Shown here: positions 37,399 through 45,834 of the stretch, one piece after another
How positions within the stretch are numbered: the first letter of the stretch is position 1
Layout: every line of letters begins with the position of its first letter
DNA from: Lachnotalea glycerini
GTDB taxonomy: Bacteria; Bacillota; Clostridia; Lachnospirales; Lachnospiraceae
Assembly (NCBI RefSeq): GCF_003201285.1
Contig: NZ_QICS01000012.1
Coordinates: forward strand, 62,001 to 126,000
DNA length: 64,000 nt
Direction of reading: 5' to 3'
Made by a program: the position numbers and the translations under genes
The notes under the pieces: generated by a model
What the model saw: only the letters and a program-made list of their open reading frames with translations
Told to the model about the DNA's origin: nothing
Databases searched by the model: none

Positions 37399-37824
37399 TT
37401 AGATAATTGTTAAATCTATATGGAATGCTATAAGAAGAATATTTCGTATTATAAAAAAAATAAGAATTAGAATCAGACCGAGCCAAATATAACAATCACG
37501 GTACTTCATTCCTATTTTAATCTTATGTTTAGAGAGTATTTCAATGGTGTTGCTAAACATATAACAGATATATATGCATACACAATATACAACAATCGGG
37601 TTATATTGAAGCGATACCAAGGGATGTCCATGCAGTAGGGCGTGCACAGAGCGGGTTCCACCACAGCCAGGGCAGTATAAGCCGGTTAATTTATGAAATA
37701 AACATGGAAATAAAAATATTTCATAGTGAATATGAAATAGGTATATCAATGATATCGTAAAAAGTGCAAGTATTAGAAGCGCTAACCCTATTTGATAAAG
37801 CATTTTATCGTTATCTGTATTCAT
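37399..37824 (-). CDS. DUF2752 membrane protein
   Basis: The 141-residue protein carries the DUF2752 signature LTGLYCPGCGGTRSVHALLHG near residue 50, preceded by one membrane helix and followed by two more (about 75-97 and 112-135). The CPGCGGTR motif is conserved but its role is unknown; a metal or redox function has no proof. I start at the methionine at 37824, with AAAGGAG just upstream on the minus strand; a longer frame from 37851 reads through that ribosome site. The divergent DUF975 gene begins 135 bp away. The pairing of DUF2752 with small membrane proteins is common in Lachnospiraceae. Confidence 0.85.
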   Translation of the reverse strand: MNTDNDKMLYQIGLALLILALFTISLIYLFHIHYEIFLFPCLFHKLTGLYCPGCGGTRSVHALLHGHPLVSLQYNPIVVYCVCIYICYMFSNTIEILSKHKIKIGMKYRDCYIWLGLILILIFFIIRNILLIAFHIDLTII

Positions 37825-37958
37825 AAAAATCTCCTTTAGTGAACGTATCATTTATAAACTATGGTATCACACTTAAATATTTCTATGCAATATTGAGTTT
37901 TATCAGTGTTAATGTTATACTTAATAAGATTATGAAAAAGAATGGAGAGTTAATATAT

Positions 37959-38732
37959 ATGAATTGTAAATCATCTGCAGAGCTTAAGGCTTTGGCTAGA
38001 GAAAAGCTAAAAGGAAGATATGCTATAGCAATAGGAGTCTTACTATTGTCGGGATTAATCACATTACCAGTAACACTAATAGCAGCATTATTTTATAATG
38101 AGAATAACACAACCTCTGTCATTATTTATTACGTAATAATAATAATAATATCCTTGTTGTCAACTGTACTTGGAGTAGGATTAATTCGATTTTATACTAA
38201 TTTATGTAGAAATAAGAATTATCAAGTTAGTGATATTTTCTGGGGGTTTTCCAATCATCCTGATAAAATAATTATTATAGCAGTGCTTATCAGTCTTATG
38301 GGAATTTTATGCTATTTACCTGCAATTTTGTTAGTCGCAGCATATGCTGTAACAAAAAGTATTTCCATTGTTTTAATGGCTATATTTGCTTTTATTGCAG
38401 GATTTGTTTTAGTGATTATGATTAATCTTAATTATGGTTTAACCTTTTATATTATGTCAGATAATTTTCAGCATTCTGCTGTTGAAGCATTAAAAGCATG
38501 TCGTACCATGATGAAAGGTCACAAAGGCAGGTTCTTTTATATACTTATTTCATTTATTGGCTGGCAGCTATTGTCTTTATTAAGTTGTGGGTTATCAATG
38601 CTATGGGTCGAGCCATATCTATTTAGTACGGTTACATATTTTTATATGGATTTAAGAGGAGAGCTTAGGGAAACTATAGCCAAGGACACAAATGAAGTTA
38701 TAGAATCAGAACACGATTATCACTTTCAATAA
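37959..38732 (+). CDS. DUF975 integral membrane protein
   Basis: The 257-residue protein begins CKSSAELKALAREKLKGRY, the characteristic N-terminal amphipathic segment of DUF975, and then has about six hydrophobic helices, including IISLLSTVLGVGLI and a strongly hydrophobic pair around residues 105-165. The late SAVEALKACRTMMKGHKGRFF motif is also family-typical. Function is unknown. I use ATG 37959, about 10 bp after GGAGAG; the upstream in-frame ATG at 37839 would add 40 residues not seen in the family. A terminator follows. Confidence 0.88.
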   Translation: MNCKSSAELKALAREKLKGRYAIAIGVLLLSGLITLPVTLIAALFYNENNTTSVIIYYVIIIIISLLSTVLGVGLIRFYTNLCRNKNYQVSDIFWGFSNHPDKIIIIAVLISLMGILCYLPAILLVAAYAVTKSISIVLMAIFAFIAGFVLVIMINLNYGLTFYIMSDNFQHSAVEALKACRTMMKGHKGRFFYILISFIGWQLLSLLSCGLSMLWVEPYLFSTVTYFYMDLRGELRETIAKDTNEVIESEHDYHFQ

Positions 38733-38753
38733 GAATAAGATAAGTTAAAAGAA

Positions 38754-38783
38754 GCCGGCTGAAGTAAATTCATCCGGCATTTT
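38754..38783. terminator. Terminator between convergent DUF975 and DUF4190 genes
   Basis: GCCGG-C-TGAA pairs with TTCA-T-CCGGC (one internal mismatch) and is followed by ATTTTG. Confidence 0.65.
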
Positions 38784-38827
38784 GTATTTAACTGAAAAAT
38801 TTGCAGTAAAAAGAAAAATTAGTAATT

Positions 38828-39361
38828 TTATAATGTTTTTGGCAATTTAATTATTTCAGGCTGACCATTATTATAATAATCGTATGTACCGTCATCATAA
38901 TAGTTAAATGTATCCGAGCCATTATTATAATCATAATTATAAGAACCAGAGTTATCATTATAATCAAATTGATAAGGAAATTCAGAACCATAATATTCTT
39001 CGTAGTAAGATTCATAATCTTTCATAAATTCCTCCGGTGAATTATAGGTAGTAAATAACACAACAGCATAAGCTGCAATTATGAAAGTAGAAATTGTCAT
39101 GCCTATAATGGAAAGAATAGTTCCAACTAATGCATTAGAACTAAGTTTTGTATTTTTTCCTCTTGATAATAAGGCAAGAGTAATAGCAATACCTCCAAAC
39201 ACATACGATCCAAAAACACAGCAAATAGATATGATTGCAAGAATACCGAGTACTAGGGAAGCCGTAGCCATTCCATTTGCTTGATTATCATTTGAATAAT
39301 TATTATTAGTTTGATTAACTGAATTATTTTCAGGTATTGATTGATTATTGTTAAAATCCAT
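38828..39361 (-). CDS. DUF4190-domain membrane protein with Tyr/Asn/Asp-rich tail
   Basis: The 177-residue protein has a cytoplasmic Asn-rich N-terminus, a DUF4190 pair of membrane helices (about 33-62 and 75-103; ATASLVLGILAIISICC and LVGTILSIIGMTISTFII), and a C-terminal tail of about 70 residues made almost only of Tyr, Asp, Asn, Ser and Gly (for example YYEEYYGSEFPYQFDY). The tail is acidic and low-complexity and probably lies outside the cell. No enzymatic motif is present. The GGGAGGAC ribosome site precedes the ATG on the minus strand. It is divergent from tex. Confidence 0.8.
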   Translation of the reverse strand: MDFNNNQSIPENNSVNQTNNNYSNDNQANGMATASLVLGILAIISICCVFGSYVFGGIAITLALLSRGKNTKLSSNALVGTILSIIGMTISTFIIAAYAVVLFTTYNSPEEFMKDYESYYEEYYGSEFPYQFDYNDNSGSYNYDYNNGSDTFNYYDDGTYDYYNNGQPEIIKLPKTL

Positions 39362-39439
39362 AAAGTCCTCCCTAAATTTTAAAGTGTTTCCAAATTATCA
39401 CTAAAGTAGATTTTAACATGCCTTACAAATAATTACAAC

Positions 39440-39468
39440 TTGAATAGCATTCAAAATTGATTTATAAT
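39440..39468 (+). promoter_or_regulatory. Predicted tex promoter
   Basis: TTGAAT (39440-39445), 17-bp spacer and consensus TATAAT (39463-39468), 66 bp before tex. Confidence 0.6.
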
Positions 39469-39533
39469 TTTAATTAGCGTTTGCCCAATGAGGTAAATGT
39501 TGGGAATAGGAAAGGAAATGGTATGAAACAACT

Positions 39534-41678
39534 ATGGATATTATAATAAAATTAGCTACCGAACTGGAAGTCAAAAAGTGGCAGGTGGAAGCAGCAGTAA
39601 AGCTGATTGATGAAGGCAATACAATTCCATTTATTTCAAGATACAGAAAAGAAGCAACAGGTACTTTAAATGATGAAGTTCTAAGAAATTTAAACGATAG
39701 ATTAATTTATCTTCGCAATCTAGAAGAGAAAAAGGTACAGGTTCTGGCTACCATAGAAGAACAGGGAAAACTTACAGAAGAGTTAAAGAGTCAAATTCTT
39801 GGTGCTGAAACATTGGTCATTGTAGAAGATTTATATCGCCCATATAGACCAAAGAGGAGAACAAGGGCAACCATAGCCAAAGAAAAAGGACTGGAACCAT
39901 TGGCCAATATCATAATGCTTGGTAATACTAAAAATTCAATCGAAAAAGAAGCAGAAGCATTTATCGCCCCAGATAAGGAAGTCAATACAATTTTGGATGC
40001 TATAGATGGTGCAAAGGACATTTTGGCTGAGTATATATCAGATGAAGCGGACTATAGAATTTATATTCGAAATATAACTGAGAAAAAAGGAATCTTAACT
40101 TCAACGGCAAAAAACGAAAGTGCAGAATCAGTATTTGAAATGTATTATAACTTTCAAGAACCGATTGTAAAATTAGCTGGTCATAGAATTTTAGCTCTAA
40201 ACAGAGGGGAAAGTGAAAAACTGCTTAATGTTAAAATTGAGGCGCCAGAGGAAGATATTCTTCGCTTTTTAAAAAAGCAGATTATCAAGTTAGAAAATGA
40301 GAAAACAAATTCGATATTGGAAGAAATCATTCAGGACAGTTATAAGAGATTAATTGCACCTGCGATTGAGCGTGAGATTCGAAATGAATTGACAGAAAAT
40401 GCAGAAGACGGAGCAATCAAGGTTTTTGGTAAGAACTTAGAGCAGCTTTTAATGCAGCCGCCAATTATTGGCAAGGTGGTGCTTGGATGGGATCCGGCCT
40501 TTCGAACAGGCTGTAAACTTGCTGTAGTAGATGCAACGGGTAAGGTGCTTGATACTACAGTTATTTTTCCAACTGCTCCACAAAACAAAGTAAAAGAAGC
40601 GAAAGCTACTGTAAAAAATCTAATTGAAAAGTATAATATATCATTGATTTCAGTGGGAAACGGAACTGCATCCAGAGAATCCGAAATGGTTATAGTAGAT
40701 ATGATAAAAGAAATAAAAATGAATATTCAGTACGTCATAGTAAATGAGGCAGGAGCCTCTGTGTATTCAGCGAGTAAGCTGGCAACAGAAGAGTTTCCGA
40801 ATTTTGATGTAGGACAAAGAAGTGCTGCTTCCATTGCAAGAAGGTTACAAGATCCCTTGGCAGAGCTTGTCAAAATTGATCCTAAATCCATCGGAGTTGG
40901 CCAATATCAGCACGATATGAATCAAAAGAAGCTTAGCGAGGCGCTTGGAGCAGTGGTAGAGGATACAGTAAACAAAGTGGGAGTAGACTTAAACACGGCA
41001 TCCGCTTCCCTTCTGGAATATATTTCAGGAATCAGCAAGGTTATTGCGAAGAATATTGTAATTTACCGGGAAGAGAACGGGCGTTTTGAAGATAGAAAGC
41101 AACTGCTTAAAGTAGCAAAGTTAGGACCCAAAGCATACGAACAGTGTGCAGGATTTATGAGGATTCAAGGAGGCAAGAATCCATTGGATGCCACAAGTGT
41201 ACATCCAGAAAGCTATGAAGCCGCAAAGGCTTTACTTGAGAACTTAGGTTATTCATTAGAGGACATTTCAAAAGGAAGCCTGAATCATTTAACGAAAAAG
41301 ATATCAGATTACAAGAAAACAGCACAAACATTGGGAATCGGAGAGATTACGTTGCAGGATATTGTGAAAGAATTAGAAAAGCCTGCGAGAGATCCAAGAG
41401 ATGAAATGCCAAAGCCAATTCTTAGAACGGACGTGTTGGAAATGAAAGATTTAACACCGGGAATGACTTTAAAGGGAACGGTTAGAAATGTAATAGATTT
41501 TGGAGCATTTATAGATATTGGAGTTCATCAAGATGGTTTAGTTCATATTTCACAAATGACAGAAAAATATATCAAACACCCACTCGAGGTGGTTAGCGTC
41601 GGAGATATCGTAGATGTAATGGTTATGAGCGTAGATTTAGCAAAAAAAAGAATACAACTGACAATGAAAGTACAGTAA
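39534..41678 (+). CDS. tex: Tex-family RNA-binding transcriptional accessory protein
   Basis: The 714-residue protein has the Tex layout: N-terminal helical domain with EGNTIPFISRYRKEATGTLN near residue 27, a YqgF/RNase H-like domain (about 318-445; GWDPAFRTGCKLAVVD), helix-hairpin-helix motifs (about 490-560; DLNTASASLLEYISGI) and a C-terminal S1 RNA-binding domain (about 640-712; GMTLKGTVRNVIDFGAFID). It is essentially full length. The start ATG 39534 matches the family's N-terminus but lies 17 bp from the best ribosome site; that site instead serves an overlapping 7-codon frame at 39523-39546, so translation may be coupled. A terminator follows. Confidence 0.95.
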   Translation: MDIIIKLATELEVKKWQVEAAVKLIDEGNTIPFISRYRKEATGTLNDEVLRNLNDRLIYLRNLEEKKVQVLATIEEQGKLTEELKSQILGAETLVIVEDLYRPYRPKRRTRATIAKEKGLEPLANIIMLGNTKNSIEKEAEAFIAPDKEVNTILDAIDGAKDILAEYISDEADYRIYIRNITEKKGILTSTAKNESAESVFEMYYNFQEPIVKLAGHRILALNRGESEKLLNVKIEAPEEDILRFLKKQIIKLENEKTNSILEEIIQDSYKRLIAPAIEREIRNELTENAEDGAIKVFGKNLEQLLMQPPIIGKVVLGWDPAFRTGCKLAVVDATGKVLDTTVIFPTAPQNKVKEAKATVKNLIEKYNISLISVGNGTASRESEMVIVDMIKEIKMNIQYVIVNEAGASVYSASKLATEEFPNFDVGQRSAASIARRLQDPLAELVKIDPKSIGVGQYQHDMNQKKLSEALGAVVEDTVNKVGVDLNTASASLLEYISGISKVIAKNIVIYREENGRFEDRKQLLKVAKLGPKAYEQCAGFMRIQGGKNPLDATSVHPESYEAAKALLENLGYSLEDISKGSLNHLTKKISDYKKTAQTLGIGEITLQDIVKELEKPARDPRDEMPKPILRTDVLEMKDLTPGMTLKGTVRNVIDFGAFIDIGVHQDGLVHISQMTEKYIKHPLEVVSVGDIVDVMVMSVDLAKKRIQLTMKVQ

Positions 41679-41688
41679 TACACATAGT

Positions 41689-41708
41689 CCCTCTTCGGAG
41701 GGGTTTTT
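41689..41708 (+). terminator. Terminator after tex
   Basis: CCCTC and GAGGG form a stem closed by a TTCG tetraloop, followed by GTTTTT. Confidence 0.85.
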
Positions 41709-41996
41709 ATTTGTTACAACTTAGAAATACATTTAACGGCAAATATTTAGCAATTTACAAAATTTGGAAGTAGTTTACAAAATGGAAAAGTCAAAATACA
41801 GTTCACCACTTGTTAAAACATGTTTATAAAAATAGTCCATTGGTGCTTTTAAGATGTCCATTTACGCTAAAATCATCAATTATTTCAATAATATGATATA
41901 TTTAAATCAGAAATAAATTATTTTTAAATGCTTCATAATTGTAAATAAAATATATTATAATTTAATGCATAATTTTTTGAGGAGGGGAAGAGAAGA
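41709..41996. promoter_or_regulatory. Control region of the peptide cluster
   Basis: This AT-rich stretch has no gene. TTTACAAAAT occurs at 41754-41763 and 41774-41783, exactly 20 bp apart. A TATAAT at 41956-41961 with a poor TTCATA -35 (18-bp spacer) is the best promoter candidate, and GAGGAGGGGAAGAG just before the M50 gene is a very strong ribosome site. An ACAGTT motif at 41798 resembles one LytTR half-site, too weak to call alone. Confidence 0.45.
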
Positions 41997-42899
41997 ATGA
42001 ATATTAAATATTTATTGAGTATTATAATGTGCAAGGTTAATATTATTCCAGATTTTCCACCTAGAGTAAAATTAATAGACAATATTATTTCTGACGACGC
42101 GTTACAATATGAAACAAAATTAAATAGCACAGCGTTAGCTGTATTTAAACTAGTAGATGGAAAAAACAATTTATTAGATATAGTGAAAGATATGAACTTT
42201 CAATATGGATGTAAAGATGACAGAGTTTTGAATGATGTAAATCAATTAATTCTTGATGCAAACAAAAGAAATATACTCAATTTGAAAATAGAATCAAATA
42301 ATTTATTATATAAAAATATTGCACGATTGATTTTTAATATTCTATATAGAAGAGTAGAACGCTACGACATACTAGACAGTAACTTCTTTATGATATTTGT
42401 TCAATTATGTAAGATTATAATAAGCAAGCTGAAAGGATTAGTTATTATATTGGATTTAGCAATATTATTTATATTGTATTTATCTTATGATTTTAATCAA
42501 ACAATATATGAATATGCATGGAATATCTTTGCTTATGTTAATTTATTTATAATAGGTACTGTTACGAGTATTTCTATGCATGAAACGTTACATGCCTACT
42601 ATTTTAGAAAAATTTCCAATCAAACCAAGAGTGGTTTCTTTGTAATTAGAGGGATGATGATGTCTTTTAAACGAAGAAAAGATCAACAAATTTCAGGTTT
42701 GTGGGTAGAACTTTCAGGCCCATTCATTACATTTGTAATAGGTGCTGCCGGTTATGTAAGTACATATTTTCTCATACCAAAAGAATTCTATTTGTATTTT
42801 TATATATTCTTTTTTTCTTATTTAATACAAATAGTCAACTTACTTCCATTTTCAGGAGATGGAAAAAATATATTGCTTCGCATTCTGTTTAGTAAATAA
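41997..42899 (+). CDS. PqqD-like domain fused to M50 intramembrane metalloprotease
   Basis: The 300-residue protein has a PqqD-like winged-helix domain at its N-terminus (about 15-100; LNSTALAVFKLVDGKNNLLD and DVNQLILDANKRNILNL), a fold used as a leader-binding RiPP recognition element. The rest has about four to five membrane helices. The zinc site HETLH is at His195-His199 in SMHETLHAYYF, and the second motif LLPFSGDGKN supplies Asp288, as in M50 site-2 proteases. The protein therefore looks like a protease that recognises a peptide leader and cuts in or near the membrane. The precursor-like peptide gene follows within 60 bp. The substrate assignment is inference. Codon use is notably AT-rich. 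Confidence 0.8.
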   Translation: MNIKYLLSIIMCKVNIIPDFPPRVKLIDNIISDDALQYETKLNSTALAVFKLVDGKNNLLDIVKDMNFQYGCKDDRVLNDVNQLILDANKRNILNLKIESNNLLYKNIARLIFNILYRRVERYDILDSNFFMIFVQLCKIIISKLKGLVIILDLAILFILYLSYDFNQTIYEYAWNIFAYVNLFIIGTVTSISMHETLHAYYFRKISNQTKSGFFVIRGMMMSFKRRKDQQISGLWVELSGPFITFVIGAAGYVSTYFLIPKEFYLYFYIFFFSYLIQIVNLLPFSGDGKNILLRILFSK

Positions 42900-42904
42900 T
42901 AGTT

Positions 42905-42927
42905 AATAAAAACATTATGTTTTTATT
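42905..42927 (+). terminator. Short hairpin between protease and peptide genes
   Basis: AATAAAAACA and TGTTTTTATT form a perfect 10-bp stem with a 3-nt loop; the T run is inside the 3' arm. It may act as a weak terminator or processing site. Confidence 0.4.
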
Positions 42928-42956
42928 ATATAAAAATTATGAGGGGAGGAAAACTC

Positions 42957-43169
42957 ATGGAAAACTATATTGCACCTAGTATGTCAGCAGATTTGGCGGT
43001 TACCGAAGATTTTGTTGTATGGTACGTTATAGCAATTGCTATATTAGTGGCACTTGCAGCAACTATTGTTGCAGCTTGTGCACTATTCTGTATTGCTAAG
43101 GGAAAAACCTTTAGCGGTCAATGGTCATACACAGATGGCGGAGGTAGCGTGAAAATCGGATGTCAATAG
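42957..43169 (+). CDS. Putative membrane-helix precursor peptide of RiPP-like system
   Basis: This 70-residue peptide has a short acidic N-terminal leader (MENYIAPSMSADLAVTED), a strongly hydrophobic helix (about 20-47, with Cys41 and Cys45 near its end) and a 23-residue polar tail (KGKTFSGQWSYTD, then GGGSVKIGCQ) with Cys69 next to the end. Size, leader and Gly/Cys-rich tail fit a bacteriocin or signalling precursor; I recognise no named family. Neighbours are a PqqD-M50 protease, an ABC exporter and disulfide proteins. A disulfide between Cys45 or Cys41 and Cys69 is an attractive possibility. I start at ATG 42957, after GAGGGGAGGAAAA; the ATG at 42939 precedes this site. A 13-bp hairpin follows, typical after highly expressed precursor genes. 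Confidence 0.7.
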   Translation: MENYIAPSMSADLAVTEDFVVWYVIAIAILVALAATIVAACALFCIAKGKTFSGQWSYTDGGGSVKIGCQ

Positions 43170-43192
43170 CATACGATAGCTAATATGAATGA

Positions 43193-43225
43193 TTGGTGAA
43201 AACTATTATTTTTAGTTTTCACCAA
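43193..43225 (+). terminator. Perfect 13-bp hairpin after precursor peptide gene
   Basis: TTGGTGAAAACTA (43193-43205) pairs perfectly with TAGTTTTCACCAA (43213-43225), loop of 7 nt, no T run after the stem. Likely stabilises the precursor mRNA or attenuates reading into the exporter genes. Confidence 0.6.
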
Positions 43226-43301
43226 CATTTATATTATAGTATAGTTGCATACAATCCTTATATTTGAAAAATCTTTATATAATTTGTAGGAAAGGTATAC
43301 T

Positions 43302-44048
43302 ATGTTTAAGATAGACAATATTTCAAAACAATATTCCAATGGATTTTGGGGTATTAAAAATTTTACGTTAGAGTTATCAGAGGGAGAAATAATATGTTTA
43401 TCGGGACCAAACGGTTCTGGAAAAACTACCCTTATTAACTCTATTTTTGGAATTATTAATCCTACTTCTGGTAAAGCATATTTAGATGAATTTGAGAATG
43501 GGACAATTCAATTTAAAAGAAATGTTTTTTATGTACCAGACGAATTACTCTTAATTGAAGCATTGACGGGAAAAGAATATATAGATTTTGTAAGTAAAAT
43601 ATATATTGATATCAAGGAAGACTTTAAAAATAATTTAGTAAATTTATTTCATATTGATACATATTTAAATGAACCAATAAAAACATATTCTCATGGAATG
43701 AAAAAGAAGATACAGTTAATCACTGCTTTTATGGTAAAAAGCAAAGCAATGATACTTGACGAACCTTACAGAGGTTTGGATGTAGAAGCAATTATTATTC
43801 TGAAAAAGTTAATTAGAAAGTATGTGAGCAATGGAGGCAGTGCTATTATATCTTCACATGATTTAGTTTCAGCCGAACAATTATGTGACAGAATGGCAAT
43901 TATATCTTGTGGTAGTTTATTAGAGCTTGGTACAATTGAAGATTTGAAATACAGATATCAAACAGATGATATTGATGAAGTATTTTTAAAATGTTCAATC
44001 AAACAGGATAGAGGTGAAGATATTGAGAAGCTCATTAATTCTCTTTAA
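43302..44048 (+). CDS. ABC transporter ATP-binding protein of the peptide cluster
   Basis: The 248-residue ATPase has Walker A GPNGSGKTT (35-43, Lys41), the signature-like SHGMKKK around residue 132, Walker B MILDEP (Asp153-Glu154) and the switch His in IISSHDL. The sequence most resembles single-domain ATPases that pair with ABC-2 type permeases for peptide export or immunity. The stop overlaps the next gene, the permease, by about 26 bp, so they are coupled. Export of, or self-protection against, the upstream peptide is inferred. The ATG follows AGGAAAGG. Confidence 0.92.
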   Translation: MFKIDNISKQYSNGFWGIKNFTLELSEGEIICLSGPNGSGKTTLINSIFGIINPTSGKAYLDEFENGTIQFKRNVFYVPDELLLIEALTGKEYIDFVSKIYIDIKEDFKNNLVNLFHIDTYLNEPIKTYSHGMKKKIQLITAFMVKSKAMILDEPYRGLDVEAIIILKKLIRKYVSNGGSAIISSHDLVSAEQLCDRMAIISCGSLLELGTIEDLKYRYQTDDIDEVFLKCSIKQDRGEDIEKLINSL

Positions 44049-45492
44049 TTTAATATTAAAAATCTGGAAGAAAAGTTTAGCAGGCTTTCTTGACACTACA
44101 CAAAAAAAAGTTCAGATTGGAATACTATTCATACTATTCTTTGGTATATGTTTTTTTACGGGCTATCTAATAAGTGGTGAAATACTAACTTTATTTTTAA
44201 ACGGAGATTCAAGAGCTCTTTATTTATTATTATTATCAGAATTAATAACAATTTCGTTTATTACAGTTATGTTTTTTATATTACTAAGATGTCTGACTCC
44301 GGAACAAAATACAATTACTAGAATATTAATATGTTTTCCAATAAAAGAAATTGAAAAAAAAATTGGTTATTATTTACCTGTTATTATAAATATTATTTTT
44401 AGTTCTTTTTTATTTGTTTTTATTATATATATACCAGCTATGTTAGTTAATAAAATCGACCTAATGATTATTTTTGGCTTTATTTTTTGTTTATTATTAC
44501 AATCAATAATAATTACCTTATTTCTATTTAGTATATTTAATTTGCTTATGTTTATAGCTTCAAAAATAAGGATTCCATATTACAAAAATATAATCACAAC
44601 AATCATAGTGTTTGGTATTGTATGGTATCATATTCAATTTTTTGAGGTATATGAAAATATGCTTCAAAGTTATTCCGTTTATAAATTTGAATTGATTACG
44701 ATCACTGCTCCATTTATAACATTATTTTCTTCACAGTTACCTAAAATAGAATGTAATTATTTGATTAATGTTGGATTCATAGTCTCAATTATTCTAATAT
44801 TTTTTATAGTATCTAGCTTAAGTGAGAAAATTGAGGAGGAAAGGTTATTTAAAATTTTTAAGTTTATAAAATTTCATAAAAATAAAATAGTTAATATAGC
44901 TATTAAAGAAATAAAAATATTAGCACGCAACGAAGAAATTGTAATGTTTAATATTTTAGCATGTATTATTGTGATTTTAGTAAGAAAAGTATTAAAGCTT
45001 AACATATCAAATAGTGGAATATGCATGTTTACAGGTGCATTAAGTTCTTTTATATCTATTTATTCATATGGAATGGAAGAGAATTTATTACCGTTGTACA
45101 AAAACCTGGGAATAAGTTACAAGCAATATACTTATGGAAAGCTTATGGGTAACATAATAGTTTCACTTACGATATACATTATATTAAGTACTATACTATT
45201 TACTTATCCTGTTAATGTATTTAATATTTTACTTGGTCTGATAACAAGTTGCACAGGAAGTATAATATTATATTTCATAGGATTATTGTTTCCTCTTACT
45301 TCAGAGAAACCATTTATGCAAGGGTTAATTTCGATCGGAATAATTTTTGGTATGATTCCAATATTATTTATTATGAGCAAATTGTTTCAAATAAATAAAT
45401 ATATTTTATATGTTATAATATTTTTTTTAATGGTAACAATCTATTTTATGATTTTTAAGATTACCAAGTTGAAATGGAATAAAGAAAGCTAA
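44023..45492 (+). CDS. Large ABC permease of the peptide cluster
   Basis: The 489-residue protein is highly hydrophobic, with about twelve predicted helices in two groups separated by a soluble segment near residues 265-300 (SEKIEEERLFKIFKFIKF). It has no recognisable motif beyond ABC-2-type character and shares no close similarity I can name. It overlaps the ATPase gene, which defines it as the partner membrane subunit. I prefer the TTG at 44023, 6 bp after GAGGTG; a GTG at 44014 in the same frame is the alternative. Base composition is the most AT-rich of the window. Confidence 0.75.
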   Translation: MRSSLILFNLILKIWKKSLAGFLDTTQKKVQIGILFILFFGICFFTGYLISGEILTLFLNGDSRALYLLLLSELITISFITVMFFILLRCLTPEQNTITRILICFPIKEIEKKIGYYLPVIINIIFSSFLFVFIIYIPAMLVNKIDLMIIFGFIFCLLLQSIIITLFLFSIFNLLMFIASKIRIPYYKNIITTIIVFGIVWYHIQFFEVYENMLQSYSVYKFELITITAPFITLFSSQLPKIECNYLINVGFIVSIILIFFIVSSLSEKIEEERLFKIFKFIKFHKNKIVNIAIKEIKILARNEEIVMFNILACIIVILVRKVLKLNISNSGICMFTGALSSFISIYSYGMEENLLPLYKNLGISYKQYTYGKLMGNIIVSLTIYIILSTILFTYPVNVFNILLGLITSCTGSIILYFIGLLFPLTSEKPFMQGLISIGIIFGMIPILFIMSKLFQINKYILYVIIFFLMVTIYFMIFKITKLKWNKES

Positions 45493-45505
45493 TATGGAGG
45501 TATAT

Positions 45506-45823
45506 ATGAAAGATAAAAAAAATATTTTGTTAACTGTTTTGTCAGGTTATGGCATGGCTTTTGGAATTGTAATTTGTAGTACGTTTGCTCTAATTATATG
45601 TTCGGCAGCTTATGCATTTTTTGCTGAGACAACTATCACGTTTCCATTTAACAGCTTTAGCATAGTTGGAGGAGATGTAGGAGGAGTGACAGGGTTAGAA
45701 ATTAATTATCGAAATTCCTTGTTTTCCATATTGTCTATTGTATTTGTAATATTAGGCTTTGTTTTTTCAATGATAAAATTTTTGTTAGCAAAGTATAAAA
45801 TAGAAAATAGTAAAGAAAATTGA
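45506..45823 (+). CDS. Small two-helix membrane protein of the peptide cluster
   Basis: The 105-residue protein has two membrane helices (about 10-37 and 70-93) joined by a loop of about 30 residues on one side of the membrane, containing NSFSIVGGDVGGVTGLE. I recognise no family. Plausible roles are immunity protein, transporter accessory subunit or a second processed peptide; the Gly-rich loop loosely recalls the tail of the 70-residue peptide, but without Cys. ATG 45506 follows TGGAGG by 5 bp; the in-frame ATG at 45494 overlaps the ribosome site. It sits 13 bp after the permease in the same operon. Confidence 0.65.
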   Translation: MKDKKNILLTVLSGYGMAFGIVICSTFALIICSAAYAFFAETTITFPFNSFSIVGGDVGGVTGLEINYRNSLFSILSIVFVILGFVFSMIKFLLAKYKIENSKEN

Positions 45824-45834
45824 GGTTTATAAAT

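Noticed and set aside
41798-41827. Possible LytTR (AgrA) double site ACAGTTCAC / ACATGTTTA
   Set aside because: The second half matches the consensus poorly, so spacing alone is not enough.
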